Shown one piece after another: positions 1 to 7,424 of a stretch of 64,000 nucleotides of DNA. The notes under the pieces were generated by a model. That model was not told the origin of the DNA and made no database searches. It saw only the letters and a program-made list of their open reading frames with translations. The position numbers were made by a program, and so were the translations under genes. Source of the stretch: Alloacidobacterium sp035547425 (GTDB taxonomy: Bacteria; Acidobacteriota; Terriglobia; Terriglobales; Acidobacteriaceae); NCBI GenBank assembly GCA_035547425.1, contig DASZUU010000002.1, positions 67,356 through 131,355 on the forward strand, read 5' to 3'. The stretch's first letter is position 1, and every line of letters begins with the position of its first letter.

Positions 1-207
1 CCGCTCCTTGCAGATGTAGACGAAAAAGTGTGCCAACAGTTTGGCGTGATGAAGGAAAAGAATATGTATGGGAAGAAAGTGAGGGGAATTGAACGGACAA
101 CCTTTCTGATTGGACCGGACCAGACCCTGCTGAAGATCTTCCCGAAAGTGAAGCCGGAGGGACATGCGGAAGAGGTTCTGGCAACGATCAAAGGACTGAA
201 GAAGTAA
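1..207 (+). CDS. bcp: Peroxiredoxin of the BCP/PrxQ type, C-terminal 68 residues
   Basis: The frame is open from the first base of the window and ends in TAA, so only the C-terminal part of the gene is present. The residues KNMYGKKVRGIERTTFLI and the closing helix (HAEEVLATIKGLKK) are typical of the end of thioredoxin-dependent thiol peroxidases of the bacterioferritin-comigratory family, which reduce peroxides in the cytoplasm. The catalytic cysteine lies upstream of the window and cannot be checked. The DNA glycosylase gene begins 5 nt downstream on the same strand, so the two are probably co-transcribed, linking peroxide removal with base-damage repair. The assignment rests on the tail only. 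Confidence 0.8.
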   Translation, partial: PLLADVDEKVCQQFGVMKEKNMYGKKVRGIERTTFLIGPDQTLLKIFPKVKPEGHAEEVLATIKGLKK

Positions 208-212
208 TTTCC

Positions 213-842
213 ATGTCTCGGATTGTTCCAGCCGACGGCAAGGCTATTCCGGTTTTGCCGGTCTCATTTTATGAGCGCAGTCCGGATGTGGTGGCGCGAG
301 CGCTGCTGGGGAAACACATTGTTCGCGAAGACAACGGCGTGCGGCTGGCGGGCCGCATCGTGGAAGTGGAAGCGTATTTCGGAAAGGATGATCCGGCGGC
401 GCATGCCTACATCGGCAGGACAGAGCGCAATGCGGTTCTGTTTGGGCCGCCGGGCGTGGCCTATGTGTATTTCATTTACGGGATGCATTACTGCCTGAAC
501 ATTTCGTGCGAGCCGGATGGGCAGGCGGGATGCGTGCTGATTCGCGCACTGGAGCCGGTGGAAGGGCTGGAGACGATGGCAAAGCTGCGAGGGCTGCCCT
601 CGGGAGCGAAGCCGAAGCTGCTGACGTCAGGCCCGGGACGGCTTTGCCAGGCGCTCCATATCACGCGCGCGGCGCATAACGGGCTGGATGTAACGGATGC
701 GGCATCGTGCCTGCGGGTGGAGGACGATGGCTACCGCGTGAAAAAAGTGGCGGTGACGCCGCGCATCGGAATTCGCCATGCGGCGGAGCTGCCGGCGAGG
801 TACGTGATCGAGGGAAATACATTTGTTTCCGGAAAAATGTAA
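213..842 (+). CDS. DNA-3-methyladenine glycosylase (AAG/MPG family)
   Basis: This 209-residue protein belongs to the AAG/MPG family, which flips out and excises alkylated purines such as 3-methyladenine to start base-excision repair. Near residues 48-100 it shows VEVEAYFGKDDPAAHA, containing the glutamate that activates water, then RNAVLFGPPGVAYVYFIYGM, the conserved core. GPGRLCQAL near residue 140 is also family-typical. Length is normal. The ATG lies just after the stop of the peroxiredoxin gene, suggesting one transcript. No Shine-Dalgarno motif is obvious, in keeping with translation coupled to the upstream gene. Confidence 0.95.
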   Translation: MSRIVPADGKAIPVLPVSFYERSPDVVARALLGKHIVREDNGVRLAGRIVEVEAYFGKDDPAAHAYIGRTERNAVLFGPPGVAYVYFIYGMHYCLNISCEPDGQAGCVLIRALEPVEGLETMAKLRGLPSGAKPKLLTSGPGRLCQALHITRAAHNGLDVTDAASCLRVEDDGYRVKKVAVTPRIGIRHAAELPARYVIEGNTFVSGKM

Positions 843-900
843 ACATTTGCAAAGGTTTATTCGTATACTGGGCAGCACTGTATTCAGGAGCCCTTACCGG

Positions 901-1407
901 ATGAAACCTGCCAAGCTGCTGGCCTCTTTTACCCTCTTTGCGTGCGCAAGCCTTCCCTTTTCCACGATGTCATTCGCACAGGATGGCCCACCGCCTCCGG
1001 GCGGAGGGATGCAACATCATGGGCCTTTGCCGAAACCGACGAACCTGAAGGTGCTCCCCAAGGACATCGATCCGCAAAAGCTGATGGACATCATGCACGG
1101 CATCTCAGGATCGCTGGGCGTGCATTGCAACTTCTGCCATGAGGTCGACGAGAAGACGCACAAGGCAAACTTTGCCGCCGATACCAAGGAGGACAAAGAG
1201 ATTGCGCGAACGATGATTGCCATGACGCAGGAGATCAATACGAAGTTCATGACGCAGATCAACGATCCGGATGCGAAGCCGGCGGATAAGACGGTGACCT
1301 GCGGGACATGCCATCGCGGCAACAAAATGCCTGCCATATTTGTGCCCAAGCCGGAGGCGCATGAGCATCCGGGCGGCGGCGGTATGCCGATGCAGAAGCC
1401 GCAGTAA
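901..1407 (+). CDS. Secreted di-heme c-type cytochrome (reaction-centre cytochrome subunit-like)
   Basis: The 168-residue product starts with a signal peptide (MKPAKLLASFTLFACASLPF, cut near SFAQD) and carries two heme-c attachment motifs, CNFCH near residue 78 and CGTCH near residue 138. The spacing around DPQKLMDIMHGISGSLGVHCNFCH matches the small cytochrome family related to the photosynthetic reaction-centre cytochrome subunit that is common in Acidobacteriota; nothing here indicates photosynthesis. It probably acts in periplasmic electron transfer. The start was chosen because AGGAG lies about 10 nt upstream and the signal peptide begins there; an earlier in-frame ATG at 823 would overlap the glycosylase gene. 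The Gly/Pro/His-rich ends are low complexity. Confidence 0.85.
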   Translation: MKPAKLLASFTLFACASLPFSTMSFAQDGPPPPGGGMQHHGPLPKPTNLKVLPKDIDPQKLMDIMHGISGSLGVHCNFCHEVDEKTHKANFAADTKEDKEIARTMIAMTQEINTKFMTQINDPDAKPADKTVTCGTCHRGNKMPAIFVPKPEAHEHPGGGGMPMQKPQ

Positions 1408-1409
1408 TC

Positions 1410-1442
1410 CCCACCCTTAACTACGTTCAGGATGGGGCACCC
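1410..1442 (-). repeat. Dispersed 33-bp repeat, copy 1
   Basis: Read on the minus strand, this stretch runs GGGTGCCCCA ... AAGGGTGGG. It matches 29 of 33 bases inside the ribonucleotide reductase gene at 53897-53929. It lies between the converging cytochrome and panC genes and is followed directly by a hairpin. Confidence 0.75.
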
Positions 1443-1454
1443 AGGTAGTAGATT

Positions 1455-1487
1455 GTGATCCCACATCTCGTTGAGATGTGGGATCAC
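1455..1487. repeat. Perfect 15-bp hairpin, CCCACATCTC family
   Basis: Arms GTGATCCCACATCTC and GAGATGTGGGATCAC are exact reverse complements around a 3-nt loop. Related hairpins sit at 3469-3491 and 57019-57046. The position between converging gene ends would suit a bidirectional transcription stop, although there is no T-run, so a mobile palindromic repeat is more likely. Confidence 0.75.
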
Positions 1488-1497
1488 CCAGGTTCTC

Positions 1498-2337
1498 CTA
1501 CAGCAGCAGATTGTCGATGAGGCGGGTGGTGCCTACGAACGCGGCTACGGCTATGAGCGCGCCATTGTGTGTATCGGAGATGTCTTCGAGCGTGTCGGGA
1601 TTTACGACAGCAATGTAGTCGATGCGGACTTCCGGCTCTTCGGCGAAGACACCGCCTGCTACTGCGATTAACTTTTGCGCAGATATTTCCCCGGCGGCAG
1701 AGGCTTCTTTTACCTTGTTTAATGCTCGCGAGAGCACCAGCGCCTGCCTGCGCTCTTTCGGAGACAGGTAGCGATTGCGGGAGCTCATAGCTAATCCGTC
1801 GGCTTCGCGCACGATGGGGCAGACGACCAGCTGCAGCGGAAAATTGAGATCGCGGACCATCCTGCGCAGCACGGCGACCTGGGCGGCGTCTTTCTGGCCG
1901 AAATAGGCTCTATGCGGCACCGCAATGTGGAAGAGCTTGCTGACGACGGTGGCGACGCCGCGGAAGTGGCCCGGGCGCGAAGCTCCATCGAGGCGTTCGC
2001 TGATGCCTTCAACATGGACAAAAGTCGTTGCGCCCGCGGGGTACATCTCTTCGACGGTCGGCGCGAAGACGAGATGAACGCCTTCGCGCTCGAGCAGGGC
2101 GCAGTCTTCTTCAAACGTTCGCGGGTATTTGCTGAAATCTTCGTTGGGGCCGAATTGCGTAGGGTTGACGAAGATGGAGACGGCGACGAGGTCGCACTCG
2201 GCGTGGGCGGCGCGCACGAGCGAGAGATGGCCTTCGTGCAGGGCTCCCATCGTGGGCACCAGGCCAAGGATGCGGCCTTCACCGCGCAACTGGGCACAGG
2301 CAGACTGTGCCTCACGCATTGTTTTGAAAATGAGCAT
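1498..2337 (-). CDS. panC: Pantoate--beta-alanine ligase
   Basis: Pantothenate synthetase condenses pantoate with beta-alanine using ATP, the last step of vitamin B5 synthesis in the cytoplasm. The 279 residues show the nucleotide-binding LVPTMGALHEGHLSLVRAA near residues 27-45, the FVNPTQFGPNEDFSKYPR loop, YFGQKDAAQVAVLRRMV and the MSSRNRYLSPKER motif near 187. Length is normal. It starts 5 nt after panB ends on the same strand, so the two form an operon that supplies pantothenate for coenzyme A. panD is not in the window. Confidence 0.97.
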   Translation of the reverse strand: MLIFKTMREAQSACAQLRGEGRILGLVPTMGALHEGHLSLVRAAHAECDLVAVSIFVNPTQFGPNEDFSKYPRTFEEDCALLEREGVHLVFAPTVEEMYPAGATTFVHVEGISERLDGASRPGHFRGVATVVSKLFHIAVPHRAYFGQKDAAQVAVLRRMVRDLNFPLQLVVCPIVREADGLAMSSRNRYLSPKERRQALVLSRALNKVKEASAAGEISAQKLIAVAGGVFAEEPEVRIDYIAVVNPDTLEDISDTHNGALIAVAAFVGTTRLIDNLLL

Positions 2338-2342
2338 GGCGG

Positions 2343-3251
2343 TCAGGCTTTGCGCCGCAGGGCGGTTGAAGATTCAAAGGCCGCGCGGGTTTCTTTTGAC
2401 AGGTGATAGCTCTCGTTTTCGCTGGGGAAAGCGCGCTGCTCTACGTCCTGCAGATAGCCTTCAACGGCGCTGCGAAAGAGCCCGGCGGCATCGCCGTACT
2501 GGCGCACGAATTTCGCGGGCTTTGCGAAGCTGAGATTCACGAGGTCGTGGAAGACGAGAATCTGGCCATCGCAATCGGGCCCGGCGCCGATGCCGATGGT
2601 GGGAATGTTTAATTTTTCGGTAACGCGCTGCGCTACTTCGCGGGGCATGCCTTCGAGCACGATCATGACGGCTCCGGCAGCTTCGATTGCAAGCGCGTCT
2701 TTGAGCAGAGCGTCGGCTGCGGCGGTGGATTTTCCCTGCACCTTGTAGCCGCCCATGCGATGCACGGACTGCGGGGTGAGACCGAGATGGCCGATGACAG
2801 GGATTTCCGCGTCGGTGAGACGCTCGACCAGCTTAACGCGGTTGCTGCCGCCTTCAATCTTGACGGCTTCCGCTCCGGCTTCCTTCATGAAGCGGGCGGC
2901 GTTGGCAACGCCTTCCTCTACGCTCACGTGGTAAGAGCCATAGGGCATGTCCGCGGCGACGATGGCGCGCTTGACGGCGCGGCGCACGGCGCGGGTGTGG
3001 TGCAACATTTCATCGACGGTGACGGGGAGGGTTGTGTCGTAGCCGAGCACGACCTGGGCCAGCGAATCGCCGACGAGGATCAGATCGATTCCTGCTTCAT
3101 CGACCAGGCGCGCCGTGGCGTAGTCGTAGGCGGTGAGCGCGGTGATGGGCTTGCCGTGCTGCTTTTTTTCCTGAAGTGCCTGGAAGGTGACCTTGGCGCG
3201 AGGGGCCGAGGTGTTTTGCGCGTCTGCGCTACAGAAATTTGTCACACTCAT
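2343..3251 (-). CDS. panB: 3-methyl-2-oxobutanoate hydroxymethyltransferase
   Basis: Ketopantoate hydroxymethyltransferase transfers a one-carbon unit from methylene-tetrahydrofolate to 2-oxoisovalerate. The 302-residue barrel shows ITALTAYDYATARLVDEAGI, LVGDSLAQVVLGYDTTLPVT (metal and substrate binding), VIGHLGLTPQSVHRMGGYKVQG and IPTIGIGAGPDCDGQILVFHD. GGAGA lies about 6 nt before the ATG, supporting the start. The first 20 residues are a poorly conserved extension. It heads the panB-panC operon; its one-carbon donor is produced by GlyA, encoded at 24.6 kb. Confidence 0.97.
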   Translation of the reverse strand: MSVTNFCSADAQNTSAPRAKVTFQALQEKKQHGKPITALTAYDYATARLVDEAGIDLILVGDSLAQVVLGYDTTLPVTVDEMLHHTRAVRRAVKRAIVAADMPYGSYHVSVEEGVANAARFMKEAGAEAVKIEGGSNRVKLVERLTDAEIPVIGHLGLTPQSVHRMGGYKVQGKSTAAADALLKDALAIEAAGAVMIVLEGMPREVAQRVTEKLNIPTIGIGAGPDCDGQILVFHDLVNLSFAKPAKFVRQYGDAAGLFRSAVEGYLQDVEQRAFPSENESYHLSKETRAAFESSTALRRKA

Positions 3252-3352
3252 TGTTTGTCTCCAGTGCGGCTCCCATGCGGGATGCCACCCGAACCCAATT
3301 TTTGACTATACGCTTTTGATGCGGGGGACGTACAGCCGATGCGGGGAGTTCC

Positions 3353-3433
3353 GGGGCTGAAGCCCCTCGATGCCTGCTGGATGGTTCACCGGGCTAAAGC
3401 CCGGTGCTTCTACCCAGGGGCTCTTTGGCCCCT
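3353..3433. repeat. REP-like two-hairpin element (locus A)
   Basis: Two palindromes, GGGGCTGAAGCCCC and CCGGGCTAAAGCCCGG, are 22 nt apart and are followed by the tail TGCTTCTACC. A third palindrome, AGGGGCTCTTTGGCCCCT, comes right after. The same arrangement recurs at 12468, 24502 and around the RAYT gene at 54.9 kb. The 267-bp gap upstream of panB holds only this element, the next hairpin and the panB leader. Confidence 0.85.
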
Positions 3434-3468
3434 CTTTCGCCTGTGTGCGTAAAGACAGGTTTGTAAAT

Positions 3469-3491
3469 CCCATGTCTCTACGAGACATGGG
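3469..3491. repeat. Hairpin of the CCCATGTCTC family
   Basis: Arms CCCATGTCTC and GAGACATGGG flank TAC and are followed by GGCACCC. Core and position resemble the hairpins at 1455-1487 and 57019-57046. It lies just past the end of the AhpD-like gene. Confidence 0.7.
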
Positions 3492-3518
3492 GCACCCCCG
3501 GCTGGTTATTCCCAGGTT

Positions 3519-3989
3519 TCAGCCTTTTGCGGCGGCTGCTTGCGGCTCGTAATTGCCGACTTCGGGACGGAAGGCGATGGCGATGCGGTTCCAGCTATTG
3601 ATCTGGGTGATGGCGTAGGTCAGCTTTACCACTTCTTCTTCGCTGAACTGCGTGCGCACCTCGGCATAGGCTTCTTCGGAGGCGTGGCCCTGCTGAATGT
3701 TGGTAATGGCTTCAGTCCATGCGAGCGCGGCGCGTTCGCGGTCGGTGAAGAAAGGGGCTTCATGCCAGGCGGAGAGCGCGTAAATGCGCTGCTCGGTCTC
3801 GCCCTGGGCGCGAGCATCTTTGGAGTGCATGTCGAGGCAGAAGGCGCAACCGTTCAGTTGCGAAGCGCGAAGTTTTACCAGCTCGTAAAGAGCTGGCTCA
3901 AGGCCGCTGCGGCGAATGATGGCCTCAAGATGAAGCATGCCCTGATAGGCTTCGGGAAAAGCCTTTTGATAGTCCAGCCGTGGTTCCAT
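3519..3989 (-). CDS. AhpD-like / carboxymuconolactone decarboxylase family protein
   Basis: This 156-residue all-helical protein has the redox motif CAFCLDMHSKDA near residue 49 (CxxC with a histidine four residues on), which defines the alkylhydroperoxidase D-like family. Members act as peroxidase reductants or related antioxidant enzymes; the substrate cannot be told from sequence. The conserved AWTEAITNI and ITQINSWNRIAIAFR regions follow. The start was placed at MEPRLDYQK because AAGGAG lies 10 nt upstream; an earlier ATG at 4025 would put that ribosome-binding site inside the coding region. The gene stands alone, next to a membrane protein gene on the same strand. Confidence 0.9.
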   Translation of the reverse strand: MEPRLDYQKAFPEAYQGMLHLEAIIRRSGLEPALYELVKLRASQLNGCAFCLDMHSKDARAQGETEQRIYALSAWHEAPFFTDRERAALAWTEAITNIQQGHASEEAYAEVRTQFSEEEVVKLTYAITQINSWNRIAIAFRPEVGNYEPQAAAAKG

Positions 3990-4057
3990 GATGTTTTTTC
4001 TCCTTTTAGGGAAGAGATGATACACGGCTGGTCCGGTTGCAGCTTTGCGAAGAAATG

Positions 4058-4537
4058 CTAGGGCCCGACGTAGAGCTCGATGGGCGAGAAACCGATCTGC
4101 TTTGTTTTGTGATCGACGCGGAGGAAAAGCGGCGTTTTGCCGCCGTTGATGTTTACTCCCATGACAACGCCATTGCCTACGCTTTTGGTGATGACGATCT
4201 GATGGCTGTGGATTACGCCGTAGTCGCTGGCCGGGCCCCAGTCTTTTTGAAACTGGGTGAAGTCATAGAGCTTGTACTGGTCGGGATGCTGCTGCCAGTT
4301 GGGATCGTTATTCCAGAGGCCGTAAGCCTTGTTGAAATCCCTGGCCTCGACAGCATCGAGGAAGACATTGACTTTGTGCTCTGAAGGCAACGTAGCAAAA
4401 AACCAGCCGTGGCCGGTGAAGAAGCCGGCGAGGCCGGTAGCCGCAATCAGGAGAATGACGACGATGATTGTGATCAGCAGCTTGCGGTTCCGGTTTGCAC
4501 GGCGGGTGTCATAGACGGGCGCATCCATCAGAGTCAT
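4058..4537 (-). CDS. Single-pass membrane protein of unknown function
   Basis: The 159 residues begin with a basic stretch (DTRRANRNRK), one transmembrane helix around residues 21-43 (LLITIIVVILLIAATGLAGF), and an exported domain of about 115 residues with VNVFLDAVEARDFNKAYGLW and several aromatic positions. The layout resembles small membrane-anchored proteins with an NTF2-like or DUF4864-type outer domain (a helix starting AVEARDFNKAY is common there), but this is a weak resemblance. No catalytic motif was recognised. It lies 68 nt downstream of the AhpD-like start and 74 nt after ddl on the same strand. Confidence 0.75.
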   Translation of the reverse strand: MTLMDAPVYDTRRANRNRKLLITIIVVILLIAATGLAGFFTGHGWFFATLPSEHKVNVFLDAVEARDFNKAYGLWNNDPNWQQHPDQYKLYDFTQFQKDWGPASDYGVIHSHQIVITKSVGNGVVMGVNINGGKTPLFLRVDHKTKQIGFSPIELYVGP

Positions 4538-4611
4538 AAATCGATCCTAACTCCTTCTAAGAGAGAACAGGGTCCCTGTTGTATAGACACCGCAAAACAG
4601 TTTCAAGTTTC

Positions 4612-5793
4612 CTACCGGGAGTAACTCGTACTGTCTTTCTCGGCGCGGCGCTCGAGCGCAAGCTCAATGAGGCGATCGATGAGCCGCGCGTATGGAACAC
4701 CGGATGCCGCCCAGAGCTTGGGATACATACTGATGGAGGTAAAGCCGGGGAGCGTATTGATTTCGTTGAGATAGAGGCGGCCTGATTTGCCGGGGTCGAG
4801 AAGGAAATCGACGCGGGCGAGACCGGAGCAGTCGCAGGCCTTGAAGGCAGCGATGGCCATCTGCTGCACCTGCTTGGTCTGCTGACGGGTTAATTTTGCC
4901 GGGATGATGAGGTCGGAGCCTTCGCTGAGGTATTTTGCCTCGTAGTCGTAGAACTCTTTGATGGGGACGATTTCGCCGACGACGGAGGCTTCCGGGTTGT
5001 CGTTGCCGAGGATGGCGACTTCGAGTTCGCGGGCTTTGCCGCGCTTGCCGCCCACGCCCTGCTCGATGACGATCTTGCGGTCGAAGCTTGCAGCGAGATC
5101 GATGGCAGGCGAAAGCTCTTTGCGGTCGTGCGCTTTGCTGATGCCGACGGATGAGCCGAGATTCGCGGGCTTGACGAAGACCGGATATTTCAGCGCTGCC
5201 TCGACGCGGCTGACAATTTTCTTTGCTCCTGCTGCCCATTCGCTGCGCAGGAAAGTGACGTGCTTTGTAATCGGCAGCCTGGCGGAAGCGAAGAGACGCT
5301 TCATGATGTCCTTGTCCATGCCGGTGGCGGAGCCAAGCACGCCGGAGCCGACATAGGCGATATCTGCCAGCTCGAAGAGCCCTTGAATGGTGCCGTCTTC
5401 GCCGAAGGTTCCATGCAGGACAGGAAAAACCACATCGAGATGGAGCGGCTGGTGCGCTGCTTGTCCGTGCGTCTCAAAGGGCATGAGCGAGCCGGTTTTG
5501 CTTTTTGAAGGCACAGGCGGCACGATGATGGATTCGCCTTTGGCCAGCACGGCTGCGGCTGTGGTCGCTTCGGGATCGCCGGCGCGAAGATGGCGCGGCT
5601 CGGGCGCTTCGCCAGTGAGCAGGCGCTCAGCATCGGAGGCGGTGACCCAACGGCCTTCCCTGGTGATGCCGATGGGGACGACCTCGTATTTCTTCCTGTC
5701 GATTGCTTTGAGAACGGAAGCGGCTGAAAGCAGCGAGACTTCATGCTCGCCGCTGCGGCCGCCAAAAAGAACGCCTACGCGAAGTTTGGGCAT
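4612..5793 (-). CDS. ddl: D-alanine--D-alanine ligase
   Basis: This ATP-grasp ligase makes the D-Ala-D-Ala dipeptide of peptidoglycan. The 393 residues show the N-terminal VGVLFGGRSGEHEVSLLSA, VFPVLHGTFGEDGTIQG near 130, KPANLGSSVGISKA near 210, the Mg-binding LYLNEINTLPGFTSISMYPK near 345, and a C-terminal helix ending in charged residues. Length is at the long end because of an insert near residues 75-110 (ATTAAAVLAKGESIIVPP). A TACAAT hexamer lies 8 nt before the ATG with no good ribosome-binding site. The substrate supplier alr is at 27.3 kb. Confidence 0.97.
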   Translation of the reverse strand: MPKLRVGVLFGGRSGEHEVSLLSAASVLKAIDRKKYEVVPIGITREGRWVTASDAERLLTGEAPEPRHLRAGDPEATTAAAVLAKGESIIVPPVPSKSKTGSLMPFETHGQAAHQPLHLDVVFPVLHGTFGEDGTIQGLFELADIAYVGSGVLGSATGMDKDIMKRLFASARLPITKHVTFLRSEWAAGAKKIVSRVEAALKYPVFVKPANLGSSVGISKAHDRKELSPAIDLAASFDRKIVIEQGVGGKRGKARELEVAILGNDNPEASVVGEIVPIKEFYDYEAKYLSEGSDLIIPAKLTRQQTKQVQQMAIAAFKACDCSGLARVDFLLDPGKSGRLYLNEINTLPGFTSISMYPKLWAASGVPYARLIDRLIELALERRAEKDSTSYSR

Positions 5794-5801
5794 AAAAGCC
5801 T

Positions 5802-5807
5802 ATTGTA
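5802..5807 (-). promoter_or_regulatory. Candidate -10 element placed for a leaderless ddl transcript
   Basis: TACAAT on the minus strand ends 8 nt before the ddl ATG. Transcription would start at or within a base or two of the start codon. No clear -35 was found, so this is a candidate only. Confidence 0.4.
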
Positions 5808-5841
5808 TGAAGAAAGGCTGTGGATGCTAGTTACTGTTGGG

Positions 5842-6696
5842 CTACCGCCGCCATGCGGTGGTGAGCCTTGCGGTGCCGCCGTAGAGGCGAAGTCCATCGC
5901 GGCGGTCGGCAAAATAGCGGGCATTGATGTCGGCGGCGGCTAACTCTTCGATTTCATTGAAGCCTTGTGAGCGCAGCTCATGGTTCATTTCCTCGGGCAT
6001 GAAAAAGAGCTGGAAGGGCTCGCCCGCCTGTTCTACGCGGCCGGCAAGATGATCAAATACGGCGCGCTCGCGTTCATTGAGCAGTTCTCGCGGCAAAGCG
6101 TACTCGAAGGAAACGCCGCTGCCTGCGGGCATCTGCGCAATGACGTGGATAGTGGCGCGAAAGGCTTCGAAAGTGAGATATGGGGTGACGCCCAGCCAGG
6201 AAAAGAATGCGGGCTGATGAAAATCGAAACTGGTTAGGGCGAGGCCATCGGCGAGCGACTGGCGCTCGAAGTTCACGGGAGCGAAGGTCAGGGTATCTCG
6301 TAGAGGAATGGCCGCAGTTGCCAGTAATTCGCGCTTCCATTGCTGCGTCGCGGGATGATCGACTTCGAAGACGCGCAGGTCGGGAAAGGGATTGCGATAG
6401 GCGAAGGTGTCGAGACCCGCACCGAGCACGACATACTGCCGAACACCCGCAGAATAGGCTGCGCGCAGATGATCTTCGGCATAGCGGCTGCGCGCCACCA
6501 TGAAGGCACGCATGGCGCAGGCAAAGGGATGCGCCTGCTTTTCGCGCTCGGCGAGAATACTCTCGGTGGTCCCTGAGCCGAGAATGGGGACGGCGATAGG
6601 ATCGTTAAGGACGAGCGGCTGGTGATCGAGAAGCTGATGCGCGGCGCGGCGTCTGGCGACACCGAATGCGGTACGGCTGGGGCGACCTTCCTGCAT
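5842..6696 (-). CDS. Class I SAM-dependent methyltransferase, LCM-like family
   Basis: The 284 residues fit the family of leucine carboxyl methyltransferase-like enzymes (the YktD/TIGR00027 type). Characteristic pieces are RAFMVARSRYAEDHL near residue 65, QYVVLGAGLDTFAYR (the SAM-binding glycine loop) near 93, and RVFEVDHPATQQWKRELL just after, where the acidic residue binds the ribose. AFFSWLGVTPYLTFEA near 170 is also family-typical. Substrates in this family are mostly unknown, so none is assigned. The gene sits between ddl and a lipoprotein gene, all on the minus strand with gaps of 48 and 80 nt. A TACACT hexamer lies 7 nt before the ATG. Confidence 0.88.
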   Translation of the reverse strand: MQEGRPSRTAFGVARRRAAHQLLDHQPLVLNDPIAVPILGSGTTESILAEREKQAHPFACAMRAFMVARSRYAEDHLRAAYSAGVRQYVVLGAGLDTFAYRNPFPDLRVFEVDHPATQQWKRELLATAAIPLRDTLTFAPVNFERQSLADGLALTSFDFHQPAFFSWLGVTPYLTFEAFRATIHVIAQMPAGSGVSFEYALPRELLNERERAVFDHLAGRVEQAGEPFQLFFMPEEMNHELRSQGFNEIEELAAADINARYFADRRDGLRLYGGTARLTTAWRR

Positions 6697-6703
6697 ACAA
6701 CCG

Positions 6704-6709
6704 AGTGTA
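6704..6709 (-). promoter_or_regulatory. Candidate -10 element for a leaderless methyltransferase transcript
   Basis: TACACT on the minus strand lies 7 nt before the ATG, the spacing expected if the transcript begins at the start codon. There is no ribosome-binding site and no convincing -35. Confidence 0.4.
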
Positions 6710-6776
6710 CGCGAGGCATACGCGGCGGCGCGTCAAGATTGCGTCCAAAAATCAGGCGCGCCGCAGATGCGAGAGA

Positions 6777-7382
6777 TTACTGTTGTGCGGAGACCTGCCA
6801 GCTGTCCTGCGTCTGCACGAGATTCGTGGTAGCAGTCTTGGGTGTGGCGAGATCGGCTTGCACATTGGGGAAGGCCGATTGCGTCTCCTGCGATTTCGCC
6901 CAGTCGGGCACATTGCCGAAATCGTAGTGGTAGCTCACGCTCGCGGTGTTGGCTCCATTCGGATTGGTGCCCATGGATACGTTGTCGATTGTGGTCACTT
7001 CACGATGGCCATAGCAGAAGTTGCCGTAACCGGGCTGCGATGGATCTGGCGTCCAGGCGCTGCGCCCCTTATCGGAAACATCGTAATTGTTGACCTGCTT
7101 TGAGCCGATGAGGAAGCGCTTCTTTTCCTGCGAGGCGCGAGTGAGCAGACCGGCGTCGGTCAAGGCGTCGAAGCCCTTGGTCTGCTGATCGTTCGAGGTA
7201 TCGGCCTGCGCCGGAAATTTTACCGGGCTTGCCCATACGCAGCTGGGGTGCGCGGCATAGTAGTTGTCGATCGCGGTTTTGAAGTTTGTTGTATCCGGCT
7301 TGGTTTTATTGCAGCCGGAGCCGATTGCAAGAAAAACGCAGAGCGCTAAACCTGTTCCGTAACGCAACTTGGAAAAATGCAT
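6777..7382 (-). CDS. Putative lipoprotein, unknown function
   Basis: A signal sequence (LRYGTGLALCVFLAIGSGC) ends in a lipobox, so Cys24 would be lipidated and anchor the protein outside the inner membrane. The 178-residue mature part contains NFKTAIDNYYAAHPSCVW and two further cysteines (SCVW, NFCYGH) that could pair. No family was recognised. The start MHFSKLRY was chosen because GGAGGG lies about 7 nt upstream; a GTG at 7400 and an ATG at 7397 are in frame but overlap that site. The gene follows the OPT transporter start region in tandem on the minus strand and may be expressed with it. Confidence 0.75.
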   Translation of the reverse strand: MHFSKLRYGTGLALCVFLAIGSGCNKTKPDTTNFKTAIDNYYAAHPSCVWASPVKFPAQADTSNDQQTKGFDALTDAGLLTRASQEKKRFLIGSKQVNNYDVSDKGRSAWTPDPSQPGYGNFCYGHREVTTIDNVSMGTNPNGANTASVSYHYDFGNVPDWAKSQETQSAFPNVQADLATPKTATTNLVQTQDSWQVSAQQ

Positions 7383-7424
7383 CGCAAAACCCTCCATCAC
7401 CTTGGATGCAGATTTTGCGCGCAG

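Noticed and set aside
3306..3552. Short overlapping frames downstream of the AhpD-like gene
   Set aside because: They consist of translated REP and hairpin sequence on both strands and have no protein-like features.
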